DNA of 64,000 bases from Enterobacter ludwigii (GCF_001750725.1 NZ_CP017279.1:992001-1056000), one strand, 5' to 3'. Positions 1 through 10,537 are shown, numbered from the stretch's first letter. Program-made: numbers and translations. The notes: generated by a model from the sequence alone, not told the origin.

Positions 1-1020
1 TTTACGGGTAAAGATTTGCGCCATGACCAGGCTGACAACCACAATGCTTAACACCATCAGGAGGATGGCTTTCAGTAAAAATTGTCTTGCCTCGGCCATC
101 ACTTCGCTGACCGGGGTGACAATAGCCAGCTTCCAGGGCGTCTGACTGTTGCCGATGGTAATCGCCTGCCAGGTGATAAACGCCTCTTCCTTCAGTTGAG
201 AATCGTTTGTACGTATCACCTCATCCCCTGTGACAGTTCCGGTGTAAGGCTTGCCTGCGGCACGTTTATCCGGGCTGGAAACCACGCTGTTGCCCGCCGA
301 CAGAAGCAGGGCGTAGCCTGTACCGTTCCACGGTTTAATCGCCCCGATCATCGATTGCAGGGTGGCGAGTGAGAAATCCGACGTGACGGACCCCAGGAAC
401 TGACCCTCACGCATGATGGGGGCGGCAATCGAGGTGAGCATTACGTCCACCCCATTGTAGGGATAAATATAGGGTTCGATGATGACATCTTTTTGCCGTT
501 GCTTCGGCAGCAGATAATAATCGCCGCTGCCGGGCGTTTCGATGTCCGTCAGCAGATGTAATGCCGGTTTGCCTGTGGCGTCGCGGTCAACGTAGCGGGC
601 GTAACGTCCGGCGGGATCTTCACCGCTCTGACCGGCAAAGGTGGCATCATTGCCATCGAAAGCATCAGGTTCAAAGGCCATCGACATTGAAAGAAACTGA
701 GGGTGCGCTGAGAGATAATGGATTAGCAGCTGGTTGAGTCCCTGTCGATCAGCGATGCCCGCGTCGCGCAGTGCCTGAGCGCTATTTCCCATGTCACGCG
801 CGGCCGCCAGGGCGGAATCCATCTGTTTACTGACCTGCAAAGACTGCACTTCAGCAATCTGACGGATGTGTTTTTTAGCCAGCACTTCTTGCTGATCCAT
901 CCACTGCCACATCATAAAACCGATCGTTGCCGTAAAGCCCACCGTCACGGTGAGGAAAATGGACAATAGCATCAACGTCTTGACTCTTATTTTTTGTTTT
1001 CGGACCATGGCGTCTTTCAT
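1..1020 (-). CDS. Methyl-accepting chemotaxis protein, dCache sensor part (3' end outside window)
   Basis: The frame is open from an ATG at 1020 to the window edge (340 codons, no stop), so only the sensory half is visible. Residues about 16-38 form a first membrane helix, about 39-310 a large periplasmic region of dCache type (it includes GRYARYVDRDATG and PWKLAIVTPVSEVM-type segments), and about 313-333 a second helix followed by FTRK, where a HAMP domain would begin. A GGGAG sequence precedes the ATG by 7 nt. This architecture is that of a transmembrane chemoreceptor, which binds a small molecule outside and signals to CheA/CheW inside. A dCache diguanylate cyclase cannot be excluded because the output domain is missing. 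The gene is divergent from the EAL-HDOD gene. Confidence 0.75.
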   Translation of the reverse strand, partial: MKDAMVRKQKIRVKTLMLLSIFLTVTVGFTATIGFMMWQWMDQQEVLAKKHIRQIAEVQSLQVSKQMDSALAAARDMGNSAQALRDAGIADRQGLNQLLIHYLSAHPQFLSMSMAFEPDAFDGNDATFAGQSGEDPAGRYARYVDRDATGKPALHLLTDIETPGSGDYYLLPKQRQKDVIIEPYIYPYNGVDVMLTSIAAPIMREGQFLGSVTSDFSLATLQSMIGAIKPWNGTGYALLLSAGNSVVSSPDKRAAGKPYTGTVTGDEVIRTNDSQLKEEAFITWQAITIGNSQTPWKLAIVTPVSEVMAEARQFLLKAILLMVLSIVVVSLVMAQIFTRK

Positions 1021-1065
1021 TCTCAACTCCCGTAATGACGTGCATGTCGGGCAGGCACAGATCAC

Positions 1066-1093
1066 TTATCGGATATTTCGCCATGTTTCTGTA
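1066..1093 (-). promoter_or_regulatory. Possible sigma-28 (FliA) promoter of the chemoreceptor gene
   Basis: On the minus strand, TCCGATAA (1073-1066) matches 7 of 8 bases of the sigma-28 -10 element GCCGATAA. A TACAG lies upstream with TACA at 1093-1090, at a spacing one base longer than the usual one. Chemoreceptor genes are commonly FliA-dependent, so the match is plausible, but the -35 is weak. Confidence 0.35.
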
Positions 1094-1257
1094 GAGCACC
1101 GGGTATATTTAATTTAAATTTTTGATCGCTAATTCCCGTTAATTAGTGTGGATGCTTTTATTTTGTGCATTCAATCAAATTAGTGTTCGATAATGCTCGT
1201 TATCGTTGTGCAGATAGGGGATGCTAATAAATATAAAGACGTTCAGGAGGATGGGAT

Positions 1258-2487
1258 ATGTATGGATTTATCGCGAGACAACCCATTTTTAACCTCGATA
1301 TGAATACCGTGGCCTATGAGCTGCTTTTCAGAGACGGAATGACCAACCGTTTCCCCGATGTGTCGGCGGAATATGCCACGTCCAGAATGATATCAGACCA
1401 GTTCTTATCCGTGCCGTCCCAGCGCATCGCCGGGGAACATACGTCGTTTATCAATTTTCCTTCCCGGATGATCATCGACCGCAGCGCTGAGGCGCTGGAC
1501 AAAAACAACGTGGTCATTGAGATCCTGGAAGATGCTGACCCGGGTGAGGCGCTTTTGCAGGCCGTGAGAGAAATGTATGAGCACGGGTACTGCTTTGCGC
1601 TCGATGATTTCACTCTCGCACCGGAATGGGATGTTTTCTTGCCCTTTATTTCCATCATCAAATTCGATGTCCAGAATTACACCTTAGCGCAAATTAAAAA
1701 TTACCTGAGTGAGCGTAAAAGCCTGACCGGGCATATTAAATATCTGGCTGAAAAAATTGAGACTAAAGAGGAATTCAAACAATACAGCGATGCCGGATTT
1801 TCTCTTTTTCAGGGATATTTTTTCTGTCGTCCGGAGGTGATTAAATATAAACGGCTATCGCAAAATCAGCTTGCAATTTTCCGTCTGCAAATGGAAGTAG
1901 GGCGCAATAAACCTGACTTTCGAATCATCGAGGCGTTAATCAAAAGCGACCTCACGCTGTCCTATAAAATCATGCGCTATATGAAGCACACCGCTTTTAA
2001 ACACATGGGGGCCTGTAATTTCAGCAAGTTAACCCTGAGTGAAGTGCTGAGGTATCTTGGAGAAAATCAGCTCAGAAGGTTTGTAGCCGTTGTAGTGCTG
2101 GCAAGTGCAGCCAACGACACCGTCACCGAGCTTTACCCGATGAGTATGATGCGCGGGAAATTCTGTGAACTGATTGCCGAAAAATTGAACGAGCCGATGC
2201 TGGCTGAGAATGCGTTCATGTGCGGTCTGTTCTCACTGCTTGATACCCTGCTTGAGCTGCCGATGGCAGAGCTGATGACGCAAATTGCTGTCCCGCAGAG
2301 CGTGAGTAATGCGTTGTGCCATCAGGAAGGACAGTTAGCAGACATGGTTCGCCTCTGCCATTTTTACGAGCAACAGCAGTGGGATGAGGCAAGCAGAATA
2401 AGTCACGCGCTGGGGCTGGCAGAGGAAGAGATCGTAGAGGCGATGAGGAAGGCCACGATCTGGGCCGGGGAGAACGCCGTCAGTTAA
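1258..2487 (+). CDS. EAL-HDOD signalling protein (YuxH-like)
   Basis: The 409-aa protein has an N-terminal EAL-like domain (about 1-195) and a C-terminal HDOD domain (about 200-395). Seen motifs include AYELLFR in place of the EAL signature, INFPSR, VIEILED, ALDDF, IKFD and FQGYFFCRP. The acidic metal-binding residues are partly kept, but AEGVE is replaced by AEKIE. This family either hydrolyses c-di-GMP or acts as a catalytically weak c-di-GMP effector; I cannot decide which from sequence. AGGAGG lies 6 nt before the ATG. It is divergent from the chemoreceptor gene and convergent with potD, which fits a motility/sessility function. Confidence 0.8.
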   Translation: MYGFIARQPIFNLDMNTVAYELLFRDGMTNRFPDVSAEYATSRMISDQFLSVPSQRIAGEHTSFINFPSRMIIDRSAEALDKNNVVIEILEDADPGEALLQAVREMYEHGYCFALDDFTLAPEWDVFLPFISIIKFDVQNYTLAQIKNYLSERKSLTGHIKYLAEKIETKEEFKQYSDAGFSLFQGYFFCRPEVIKYKRLSQNQLAIFRLQMEVGRNKPDFRIIEALIKSDLTLSYKIMRYMKHTAFKHMGACNFSKLTLSEVLRYLGENQLRRFVAVVVLASAANDTVTELYPMSMMRGKFCELIAEKLNEPMLAENAFMCGLFSLLDTLLELPMAELMTQIAVPQSVSNALCHQEGQLADMVRLCHFYEQQQWDEASRISHALGLAEEEIVEAMRKATIWAGENAVS

Positions 2488-2490
2488 TCG

Positions 2491-2520
2491 TTCCTCACTC
2501 CGCTAAGACGGAGTGAGGAA
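2491..2520. terminator. Bidirectional terminator hairpin between EAL-HDOD gene and potD
   Basis: TTCCTCACTCCG and its perfect reverse complement form a 12-bp stem with a 6-nt loop between two convergent genes. There is no long T tract on either side, so efficiency is uncertain. Confidence 0.7.
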
Positions 2521-2534
2521 GAAAGCCTGGCCGC

Positions 2535-3569
2535 TTACCGGCCCGCTTTTAATTTCTGGTAATACTCTTCGTAGATGCGGCTTGCGTCACCGACATCGTT
2601 TTGCCACTCGCCTTTACTGATGGTTTGCGCATCCGGATAGAGCGATTTGTCGTTCGCGACGGCCGGGCTGAGCAGCTTGCGCGCGGCGAGGTTCGGGGTG
2701 GGATAACCAATGGTCTCCGCAACCTGTTTCGCGACGTCCGGGCGCAGCAGGAAGTTAATCAGCTTCAGGGCACCGTCAACGTTCTTCGCGTTTGCAGGAA
2801 TAGAGAGGCTATCCATCCAGAAGATCCCGCCTTCTTTCGGCCACACTACCTCCAGCGGCGTACCGGCCTGACGGGCAACATACGCGGAGCCGTTCCACAC
2901 CATACCCAGATTCACTTCGCCTTCCATATACGGGTTTGCCGGGTTATCAGAGTTAAATGCCGCCACGTTAGGCATCAGCTTTTTCAGCTCGTTATAGGCC
3001 GCTTCAATCTCTTTCGGGTCCGTCGTATTGCCTGAGTAGCCGAGCTTACGCAGCGCTACCTGGAACACTTCGCGCGCGTCGTCGGTTAACAGCAGGCTGC
3101 CTTTGTATTCCGGTTTCCACAGATCGGCCCAGCTTGTAACGGTTTTCGGATCGATAGCCTCGCTGTTGACCCCAATGGCGGTTGCGCCCCAGATGTAAGG
3201 AATGGAGTAGTCATTATTCGGGTCAAACGGCTTATTGAGCATCTCCGGATCGAGATTGTTGAAGTGAGTGAGCTTCGTTTTATCGATCTTCTGAATCATG
3301 CCCTCTTTGCGCATTTTATCGACGAAATAGGTCGACGGGACGACCAGATCGTACGCGCCTTCTTTGTAAGTTTTGAGCTTGGCGTACATGGTTTCATTCG
3401 ACTCATAGGTAGAATAGATAACCTTGATGCCCGTCTCTTTCGTGAACTGCTCGAGCAGGCCAGGTGGCACATACTCGGTCCAGTTATAGAAATAGAGCGT
3501 TTTGCTGTCATCAGCGTGCGCGGCACCCATTCCGAGCACCAGTGCCGCAGCGGCAAGCATTTTTTTCAT
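2535..3569 (-). CDS. potD: Spermidine/putrescine-binding periplasmic protein
   Basis: The 344-aa product is the solute-binding subunit of the polyamine-preferential ABC importer. A signal peptide ends near AHA-DDSKTLYFYNW (about residue 19), and the mature part contains the family landmarks YNWTEYVP, STYESNETMYAK, IPYIWGATAIGVN and GMVWNGSAY. The length fits the E. coli protein (348 aa, from memory). The start overlaps the end of potC by 4 nt (ATGA), as expected for the last gene of potABCD, and a hairpin follows the stop. Confidence 0.97.
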   Translation of the reverse strand: MKKMLAAAALVLGMGAAHADDSKTLYFYNWTEYVPPGLLEQFTKETGIKVIYSTYESNETMYAKLKTYKEGAYDLVVPSTYFVDKMRKEGMIQKIDKTKLTHFNNLDPEMLNKPFDPNNDYSIPYIWGATAIGVNSEAIDPKTVTSWADLWKPEYKGSLLLTDDAREVFQVALRKLGYSGNTTDPKEIEAAYNELKKLMPNVAAFNSDNPANPYMEGEVNLGMVWNGSAYVARQAGTPLEVVWPKEGGIFWMDSLSIPANAKNVDGALKLINFLLRPDVAKQVAETIGYPTPNLAARKLLSPAVANDKSLYPDAQTISKGEWQNDVGDASRIYEEYYQKLKAGR

Positions 3570-4357
3570 TTCATTGTCCCCTGAGATTTTGTTTTATCAC
3601 GAGCAATAACCTGGCTGGCAATCACCAGCACCAGCGAGAACACTAACAGTATGGTCGCCAGCGCGTTCACCTCGGGCGAGACGCCGACTTTCACCATTGA
3701 ATAGATCTTCAATGGCAGAATTTCATAACTCGGGCCGGTGACGAAGGAGGAGACCACCACATCGTCCATCGACAGGGTAAAACTCAGCAGCCATCCGGCA
3801 GCAACGGCGGGCATCGCCAGCGGCAGGATGATTTTGCGCAGGATCGTCATCTCACTGGCACCCAGATCTTTTGCGGCTTCCAGCATGCGTACGTCAAACC
3901 CTTTCAGGCGTGCGAAGACGGTGACCACCACAAACGGCAGGCAGAAAGTGATGTGGGAGAACAGCAGTGACCAGAAGCCCAACTGGACGCCCAGCAGCAT
4001 AAACAGCACCAGCAGCGAAATCGCCATGACGATATCCGGCGACATCATCACCACAAACAGCATCCCGCTGACGAACGGTTTACCCCGGAAGCGATAGCGA
4101 TAGAGCGCCACGGCGGTAAGCGAACCAATCAGCGTGGCGAAGGTGGCGGAGAAAATCGCCATCGTCAGGGAGTGCTGAGCAGCCTGCAGCAGGCTGTCGT
4201 TGTTCATCAGCAGGCTGTACCAGTTGGTAGTGAAACCTTGCCAGTTGATGCCGAAACGCGAGCTGTTAAACGAGTTCACGATCAAAATAATGATCGGAAT
4301 ATAAAGATAGGCATAGATGGCGGTCATAAAACCGCCGCGAAGCAGTCGACCGATCAT
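3566..4357 (-). CDS. potC: Spermidine/putrescine ABC transporter permease PotC
   Basis: This 263-aa inner-membrane permease carries the binding-protein-dependent transport EAA loop (EAAKDLGASEMTILRKIILPLAMP) that docks on the PotA ATPase. Several hydrophobic helices are evident (for example FMTAIYAYLYIPIIILIV and LVLVIASQVIA). It overlaps potD by 4 nt and potB by 4 nt, so the operon is translationally coupled. Together with PotB it forms the channel for spermidine and putrescine. Confidence 0.97.
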   Translation of the reverse strand: MIGRLLRGGFMTAIYAYLYIPIIILIVNSFNSSRFGINWQGFTTNWYSLLMNNDSLLQAAQHSLTMAIFSATFATLIGSLTAVALYRYRFRGKPFVSGMLFVVMMSPDIVMAISLLVLFMLLGVQLGFWSLLFSHITFCLPFVVVTVFARLKGFDVRMLEAAKDLGASEMTILRKIILPLAMPAVAAGWLLSFTLSMDDVVVSSFVTGPSYEILPLKIYSMVKVGVSPEVNALATILLVFSLVLVIASQVIARDKTKSQGTMK

Positions 4358-5211
4358 TCGAGTTCCACCTTTTTATTCAGTAATCGTGAAGCACGCCAGT
4401 AGATCAACAGCATCAGGCCCATCACCACCGTGAGCGTAATGCTGGTAGCGGAACCGAACGGCCAGTCGCGAATGTTCAGGAACTGACTCTTAATCACGTT
4501 GCCGATAAGCAGGTTTTTCGCGCCGCCCATCAGGTCGGACACGTAGAACAAGCCCATTGCCGGCAGCATTACCAGCAGACAACCTGCAATGATGCCAGGC
4601 ATGGTCAACGGAATGATAATCCGGATAAAGGTCTGCAGTTTGCTGGCGCCCAGGTCTCTCGCAGCTTCCAGCAGCGGTTTATCCAGCTTCTCAATGCTGG
4701 AATAGAGCGGCATCACCATAAAGGGCAGCAGGATATAGACCAGACCCACAATGACCGCACCCGGCGTAAACATGATGCGCACTGGCGTATCAATCACGCC
4801 CAGCCACAACAGGAACTCGTTCAGATAGCCTTTGGTGCTGAGGAAAATTTTCAGCCCGTAGATGCGGATCAGGGAGTTGGTCCAGAAAGGCACGATCAGC
4901 AAAAAGAGCAGCAGTGGACGCACTTTTTGCGGCAGACGTGCCAGAAACCATGCAAAGGGATAACCCAGCACCAGGCAGGCAACGGTGGCGATCAGCGCCA
5001 TATTAAGCGAGTGCAACAGCACGTCAAAATAGAGCGGATCGAGTAGACGCGAGTAGTTGTCCAGCGTAAAGACCAGCTTTACGAAGTCAGTATCGTCGCG
5101 GGTCAGGAAGCTGGTGGCGATGATCATCAGGTTGGGTAAGAAGACAAACAACACAAGCCAACCGACGATAGTAGCAATCACCACATTCTGGAATTTACTT
5201 GTGTTCTTCAT
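4354..5211 (-). CDS. potB: Spermidine/putrescine ABC transporter permease PotB
   Basis: This is the second permease of the polyamine importer, with the EAA loop [20 protein letters not shown] and about six membrane helices. I choose the ATG at 5211 ([11 protein letters not shown]), giving 285 aa. The open frame extends four codons upstream to a TTG, but that would sit directly on the GGGAGG (5225-5230). The gene overlaps the end of potA by 17 nt. Confidence 0.95.
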   Translation of the reverse strand: MKNTSKFQNVVIATIVGWLVLFVFLPNLMIIATSFLTRDDTDFVKLVFTLDNYSRLLDPLYFDVLLHSLNMALIATVACLVLGYPFAWFLARLPQKVRPLLLFLLIVPFWTNSLIRIYGLKIFLSTKGYLNEFLLWLGVIDTPVRIMFTPGAVIVGLVYILLPFMVMPLYSSIEKLDKPLLEAARDLGASKLQTFIRIIIPLTMPGIIAGCLLVMLPAMGLFYVSDLMGGAKNLLIGNVIKSQFLNIRDWPFGSATSITLTVVMGLMLLIYWRASRLLNKKVELE

Positions 5212-6313
5212 CAGCCAGTACAACCTCCCAGCTTTCTACCCAGTTGATAACCATTTTCTGGTCGAGGGAGTGGTCGAAATCAGGGTCGTCCTCATTAAAG
5301 AACTCACTGACCATCACCATCTTACCGTTTTCCAGTTCGACGACAGACTCCAGCGTCATCCCTTTATAGTTGCGCTCCCGGATATAGCCAATCAGGCCCT
5401 CGGCATCAGTATTGCCGTGGATCTCTTCAACGCGCAGATCCTCCGGGCGCAGCAGGACGTTGAGCTTTTGCCCTTTTTCGACGGCAAAATTCACGGTGAT
5501 ATTGCACTCGCGGCCTTCTACGTTGGCCCGCACGCGCTGTTCGTCCAGGCGTTCAATCACCGTGGCGTTGAAAATGTTGATCTCCCCAATGAAGCTGGCC
5601 ACGAACAGGTTTTTCGGCTCTTCATAGATTTCACGTGGCGTGCCGTCCTGCTCGATTTTGCCGTCACGCATCACCACGATACGGTCCGACATGGTGAGTG
5701 CCTCTTCCTGATCGTGGGTAACGAAGACAAAGGTAATGCCGAGCTTGCGCTGCAGGGCTTTAAGCTCGTTCTGCATCTGCTTGCGCAGTTTATAGTCCAG
5801 CGCGGAAAGTGACTCATCCAGCAGGAGCAGACGCGGTTTATTGACCACAGCGCGGGCGATAGCAACGCGCTGCTGCTGGCCGCCGGAAAGCTGGTGTGGC
5901 TTACGCTGGGCAAATTCTTCCAGTTGCACCATGCGCAGCGCGTCGGTAACGCGAGCAGGGATCTCGCTGGCCGGGGTTTTTTGCATCCGCAGGCCAAATG
6001 CGACGTTCTCGAACACGGTCATGTGCGGAAACAGGGCATAGCTCTGAAAGACGGTATTCACGTGCCGCTCTTCGGCGGGGACCTGGGTGATATCCTGGTT
6101 TTCAAGGTGGATGTGACCGCTATCGACGTTTTCCAGTCCGGCGATAAGGCGCAGTACGGTTGTCTTGCCGCAGCCAGAGGGGCCAAGCAGCGTGAGGAAC
6201 TCACCGTCATTGATGGTCAGGTTGAGCCCGGAAATAACATCTTTACCATCAAAACTTTTACGAATTCGTTCCAGTTGCACCAGCGGTGAACGTGAACGGG
6301 ATTGTGTATTCAA
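5195..6313 (-). CDS. potA: Spermidine/putrescine ABC transporter ATPase PotA (TTG start or 5' frameshift)
   Basis: The ATPase of the polyamine importer shows Walker A (GPSGCGKT), the signature LSGGQQQR, Walker B (LLLLDES) and the H-loop (THDQEE), plus a C-terminal TOBE-type regulatory region. It is the first gene of potABCD. The long frame begins at a TTG (6313). The E. coli-type ATG with a good GGAG is at 6330, but here it reads MGQRKN and then TGA, because the following A run has five instead of the expected six A. The TGA overlaps the TTG, so reinitiation is possible; a sequencing or real indel is the alternative. See the finding. Confidence 0.93.
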   Translation of the reverse strand: MNTQSRSRSPLVQLERIRKSFDGKDVISGLNLTINDGEFLTLLGPSGCGKTTVLRLIAGLENVDSGHIHLENQDITQVPAEERHVNTVFQSYALFPHMTVFENVAFGLRMQKTPASEIPARVTDALRMVQLEEFAQRKPHQLSGGQQQRVAIARAVVNKPRLLLLDESLSALDYKLRKQMQNELKALQRKLGITFVFVTHDQEEALTMSDRIVVMRDGKIEQDGTPREIYEEPKNLFVASFIGEINIFNATVIERLDEQRVRANVEGRECNITVNFAVEKGQKLNVLLRPEDLRVEEIHGNTDAEGLIGYIRERNYKGMTLESVVELENGKMVMVSEFFNEDDPDFDHSLDQKMVINWVESWEVVLADEEHK

Positions 6314-6579
6314 TTTTTGCGCTGTCCCATATAGACGCTCCGGGATGCAGACCGAAGCGGGGTTTGTGTGTAACCACCTTGGTGACTCGTAATGAGGGCG
6401 GACATTCTACGGCAAACCACTGTAATCGCCAATCCTTGTCACTGATTCATAAGCTACATTTACTAACGGATACGATATAAACGGAAAATATTCTCGTTTG
6501 CGGGATAAAAGTGACCTGACGCAATATTTGCCTTTTGATGCTTATTGATAATGTTGTCACAAAAAGTGAGGGTGACTGC

Positions 6580-7803
6580 ATGGATAAATTACTTGAGCGT
6601 TTTTTACAGTACGTTTCGCTGGATACCCAATCTAAACCGGGTGTCCGCCAGGTGCCAAGCACCGAAGGCCAGTGGAAGTTATTAAACCTGCTCAAAGAGC
6701 AGCTCGACGCCATGGGGCTGGTTAACGTCACGTTAAGCGAGAAAGGCACTGTGATGGGAACGCTGCCTGCGAATGTCTCCGGTGATATCCCGGCGATTGG
6801 CTTTATCTCCCATGTCGACACCTCTCCGGATTTTAGCGGTAAACATGTGAACCCGCAGATTGTTGAAAACTACCGCGGCGGCGACATTGCGCTGGGGATT
6901 GGTGACGAAGTACTGTCGCCGGTGATGTTCCCGGTGCTGCACCAGCTGCTTGGTCAGACGCTCATCACCACCGACGGCAAAACGCTGCTGGGTGCCGATG
7001 ACAAAGCGGGGATTGCCGAGATCATGACGGCGCTGGCGGTGCTGAAAGAGAAAAATATCCCGCACGGGGATATCCGTGTCGCCTTTACGCCGGATGAAGA
7101 GGTCGGCAAGGGGGCAAAACACTTCGACGTAGATGCCTTTAACGCGAAGTGGGCCTATACCGTCGACGGTGGCGGCGTAGGGGAACTGGAGTTCGAGAAT
7201 TTCAACGCCGCGTCCGTGACAATCAAAATCGTCGGAAACAACGTTCATCCTGGCTCCGCCAAAGGGGTCATGGTGAATGCGTTGTCGCTTGCGGCGCGTA
7301 TTCATGCGGAAGTTCCGCCAGAAGAGAGCCCGGAACAGACCGACGGTTATGAAGGTTTTTATCACCTGACCAGCATTAAGGGCACCGTAGACAGTGCGCA
7401 GATGCACTACATCATTCGCGACTTTGACCGTAAAGCATTTGAAGCGCGTAAACGTAAGATGATGGAGATAGCCAAAAAGGTCGGTAAGGGCCTGCATCCG
7501 GATTGCTATATCGAGCTTATTATTGAAGACAGCTACTACAATATGCGCGAGAAAGTGATGGCGCATCCGCATATCCTTGATATCGCGCAGCAGGCAATGC
7601 GTGACTGTGATATTGAACCGCTGTTAAAACCGATTCGTGGCGGCACAGACGGTTCGCAGCTGTCGTTCATGGGGCTGCCTTGCCCGAATCTGTTTACCGG
7701 TGGCTACAACTATCACGGCAAGCACGAGTTCGTGACGCTGGAAGGAATGGAAAAAGCGGTGAAGGTGATTGTGCGAATTGCGGAGCTGACCGCGGCGCGG
7801 TAA
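6580..7803 (+). CDS. pepT: Peptidase T (tripeptide aminopeptidase)
   Basis: This cytoplasmic M20-family zinc aminopeptidase (407 aa) removes N-terminal residues from tripeptides. Visible metal and catalytic segments are [38 protein letters not shown] and GKHEF near the C-terminus. The open frame begins 15 codons earlier, but the ATG at 6580 (MDKLLERF) matches the E. coli start and has a GAGGGTGA ribosome site. It is divergent from potA, as in E. coli. Confidence 0.97.
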   Translation: MDKLLERFLQYVSLDTQSKPGVRQVPSTEGQWKLLNLLKEQLDAMGLVNVTLSEKGTVMGTLPANVSGDIPAIGFISHVDTSPDFSGKHVNPQIVENYRGGDIALGIGDEVLSPVMFPVLHQLLGQTLITTDGKTLLGADDKAGIAEIMTALAVLKEKNIPHGDIRVAFTPDEEVGKGAKHFDVDAFNAKWAYTVDGGGVGELEFENFNAASVTIKIVGNNVHPGSAKGVMVNALSLAARIHAEVPPEESPEQTDGYEGFYHLTSIKGTVDSAQMHYIIRDFDRKAFEARKRKMMEIAKKVGKGLHPDCYIELIIEDSYYNMREKVMAHPHILDIAQQAMRDCDIEPLLKPIRGGTDGSQLSFMGLPCPNLFTGGYNYHGKHEFVTLEGMEKAVKVIVRIAELTAAR

Positions 7804-7806
7804 TGA

Positions 7807-7843
7807 CAAAAAAAGGCCGGGTCAGGCGAAGCCGCCACCCGGC
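7807..7843 (-). terminator. roxA terminator
   Basis: GCCGGGT (7816-7822) pairs with ACCCGGC (7837-7843), and on the minus strand the hairpin is followed by a U tract (A run at 7807-7814). It lies 18 nt past the roxA stop and also separates it from the convergent pepT. Confidence 0.75.
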
Positions 7844-7860
7844 ACGCTTTACTTTACGGT

Positions 7861-8982
7861 TTAGTCCTCAAAGAACCAGTACCCGCTGTTCACCAGCGCG
7901 GCGAGCATCGCGAGGAAAGAGGGATCTTCCAGCGCATCGCCAAAGGTATTGGCCGTTAAGGTCAAGTGGCTGGCAATAGCCTCCAGCGCCGGACGGTGAG
8001 GGGAGTCCAGCTTCTCGCCGTTAACGAAAACATCTTCACCGATGCGCAGTACGCGCAACCCGCCCAGACGAACCAGTTTGTCGCCCTGCTGCAATGCGTC
8101 ATAAATCTCGTCGGCCTGGTATGGCGGCTCTGGCGGTGCCACATCCAGCTCATGGCGTGACTGGCTGATAAACTCACCAAACCACTGGCTGAAATGCGCC
8201 GGTTCATTGATCAAATCCAGCATCATACCGCGAAGCTTGTCCAGTTCGGCTGGCACAATATCGGCCGGGTGCTCGCGTGCAGGCACATCCGGATCGCTGT
8301 AACGATGGCTGCCCAGTTCACGTTGCAGCACGTAGTCAGCAAAGCCGCTGATCATTTCGCGACCGCTTGGTGCGCGGAATCCGACGGAGTAGTTCAGCGA
8401 GTTTTCCAGCGAATACCCTTCGTGCGGGAACCCTGGTGGGATATAGAGAATATCACCCGGCTCCAGCTCTTCATCGATAATCCCTTCAAACGGATCGACC
8501 TGAAGCAGGTCCGGATGCGGGCAGTGCTGTTTCATCGGCACTTTGTCGCCCACGCGCCAGCGCCGGCGGCCTGTACCCTGAATGATAAACACGTCGTACT
8601 GGTCCAGATGCGGCCCAACGCCCCCTCCTGGCACGGAGAAGGAGATCATCAGATCGTCCATTCGCCAGTCGGGCAGGGCGCGGAAGGGACGCATTAACGC
8701 CGCAGTCGGTTCATGCCAGTGGTTAACCGCCTGAACCAGTAATGACCAGTTGTTTTCACCGAGGTGATCGTAGCTTTCGAAAGGACCGTGGCTGACCTGC
8801 CATTTCCCGTCCTGGTGGCTTACCAGGCGGCTGTCGACTTCGCTCTCCATGGCCAGACCGGCCAGTTCGTCAGGGGAGAGGGGATCGACAAAATTGCTGA
8901 ACCCGCGTTTAAGAACGACCGGGCGTTTCTGCCAGTAACGTTCAATAAATTCGGGCCAGTTAAGTGTTAAGTGATAATCCAT
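7861..8982 (-). CDS. roxA: 50S ribosomal protein uL16 arginine hydroxylase
   Basis: The 373-aa product is the JmjC-type 2-oxoglutarate/Fe(II) oxygenase (YcfD) that hydroxylates an arginine of ribosomal protein uL16. The iron-binding HxD is visible in GPHLDQYDVF, and the distal histidine in PPGFPHEGYS. The C-terminal winged-helix part follows. Length and sequence agree with E. coli YcfD, and it sits next to phoQ. Confidence 0.96.
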   Translation of the reverse strand: MDYHLTLNWPEFIERYWQKRPVVLKRGFSNFVDPLSPDELAGLAMESEVDSRLVSHQDGKWQVSHGPFESYDHLGENNWSLLVQAVNHWHEPTAALMRPFRALPDWRMDDLMISFSVPGGGVGPHLDQYDVFIIQGTGRRRWRVGDKVPMKQHCPHPDLLQVDPFEGIIDEELEPGDILYIPPGFPHEGYSLENSLNYSVGFRAPSGREMISGFADYVLQRELGSHRYSDPDVPAREHPADIVPAELDKLRGMMLDLINEPAHFSQWFGEFISQSRHELDVAPPEPPYQADEIYDALQQGDKLVRLGGLRVLRIGEDVFVNGEKLDSPHRPALEAIASHLTLTANTFGDALEDPSFLAMLAALVNSGYWFFED

Positions 8983-9073
8983 ATTTTTTTATTCCGCAGG
9001 CTCTTACTGACTCGGATTATAACGGAAGCACAGGAGCCTGGGTGCGAGATCCTCGCATTTTTCACATAACGGG

Positions 9074-10537
9074 TTAACTATCGTTCGATGTGGGCTGCTG
9101 GCGACCGAAAATGACCTCCATTCTGGCGCCTCCGAGTAAACTGTCTTCGGTTTCAATTTTTCCGTCGTACTGGTCGACGATTTCGCGTGCCACCGCTAAC
9201 CCAACCCCCTGGCCGGGGCGCAACGTATCCGCACGCTGACCGCGGTCGAATACCACATCACGTTTATTGCGCGGGATCCCCGGACCATCATCCTCAACGA
9301 TAATATGCAATTCGTTATCCGTCTGACGCGCGGAAACTTCTACGAATTCCAGGCAATATTTACAGGCGTTATCCAGCAGATTGCCCATCACTTCCATGAA
9401 ATCATTTTTTTCACCAACAAAGCTGATTTCGGGAGAGATATCGAGGCTGATATTGACCCCTTTGCGCTGGTAAACCTTGTTGAGCGCGGAGGTGAGGTTA
9501 TCCAGAAGCGGTGCCACAGGATGCAGTTCGCGACTCAATAACGCGCTGCCGGAACGCATGCTGGCACGGTGCAGATAGTAACCAATTTGCTGAGAAATAC
9601 GGCTGATCTGTTCCAGCATCACCGGCTCGGCATCATCAACGCTCAGCTTTGAGCTGCGCATCGAACGCAGGGTACTTTGCATCACCGCCAGCGGCGTTTT
9701 CAGGCTATGCGTGAGGTCGGTGAGGGTGGTGCGGTATTTATCATAGCGCTCACGTTCGCTTTTCAGCAGACGGTTGAGGTTACGCACCAGGCTTGTCAGC
9801 TCGCGGGTAGTCTCCGGGTTGAGCTTCTCACGATGATGTTCTTCCAGCTCGCGCACCTCTCTCGCCAGCGATTCGATGGGGCGTAAACTCCACCACGCGG
9901 CGAGCCACAGCAGCGGGATTACCAGCAGCAGATTCGCGGCCAGAACATAGACGAACCAGTTCCATACCATATAAGAACGTTTAAGCTCGACCGGGATGGT
10001 ATCGACCACCACGATGGTTAACTGCGGCATGTTCATCGTGGCCGGGTAGAGGTTAATCGCCACGGAGTGCGTCATTTCTGTTTCGGCATCGTCTGCGCGG
10101 ATCTCATTCAGCTTTTGCTGCAGGGAGCGGTCCTCGCGCAGCAGCGAGCTGGTGGTGTTCAGATCGGCTTCAAGTTCGTGGAAACCATTGGTCTTAAGCC
10201 ATTCCGGACGAATACTTTTAACCAGCCATGGGATATCGCGTTGTGCCCAAAGTAGTTTTCCCTTTTCGTTATAAATCAGGGCCAGCGTCGGGCTTTGCTG
10301 GTTAAGGTTTTCCGGCATTTCGACGGTGATCGTGTTGTTTTCCCATTTCGCCAGGGTATAAAACAGGTTACTTTCACCACGCAACAGTCGAAAAGTTGTT
10401 TTATCAAAACTGACGCTGTAGCCCACCAGAGCCACCATGCCGTAGGAGAGGGATAACACCAGCACGACGGCGGCTGTTGCCAGTAAAAAGCGAACCCGCA
10501 GCGAGAGGGGCAGAATATGACGCAAGATCCCTTTCAT
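9074..10537 (-). CDS. phoQ: Sensor histidine kinase PhoQ
   Basis: This 487-aa inner-membrane sensor detects low Mg2+, acid and cationic peptides and phosphorylates PhoP. Order: N-terminal helix (about 17-40), periplasmic PhoQ sensor with an acidic patch (ADDAETE), second helix (about 194-214), HAMP, H-box [11 protein letters not shown] with the phospho-histidine, and HATPase motifs NLLDNACKY and DDGPGIP. The gene directly abuts phoP. Confidence 0.98.
   Translation of the reverse strand: MKGILRHILPLSLRVRFLLATAAVVLVLSLSYGMVALVGYSVSFDKTTFRLLRGESNLFYTLAKWENNTITVEMPENLNQQSPTLALIYNEKGKLLWAQRDIPWLVKSIRPEWLKTNGFHELEADLNTTSSLLREDRSLQQKLNEIRADDAETEMTHSVAINLYPATMNMPQLTIVVVDTIPVELKRSYMVWNWFVYVLAANLLLVIPLLWLAAWWSLRPIESLAREVRELEEHHREKLNPETTRELTSLVRNLNRLLKSERERYDKYRTTLTDLTHSLKTPLAVMQSTLRSMRSSKLSVDDAEPVMLEQISRISQQIGYYLHRASMRSGSALLSRELHPVAPLLDNLTSALNKVYQRKGVNISLDISPEISFVGEKNDFMEVMGNLLDNACKYCLEFVEVSARQTDNELHIIVEDDGPGIPRNKRDVVFDRGQRADTLRPGQGVGLAVAREIVDQYDGKIETEDSLLGGARMEVIFGRQQPTSNDS

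Noticed and set aside
1314..1661. 115-aa minus-strand frame within the EAL-HDOD gene
   Set aside because: Antisense shadow without ribosome site or recognisable motifs.
6535..6579. N-terminal extension of pepT and FNR site near TTGATGCTTATTGATA
   Set aside because: The family start is the ATG at 6580 with a good ribosome site; the FNR-like sequence lacks the ATCAA half.
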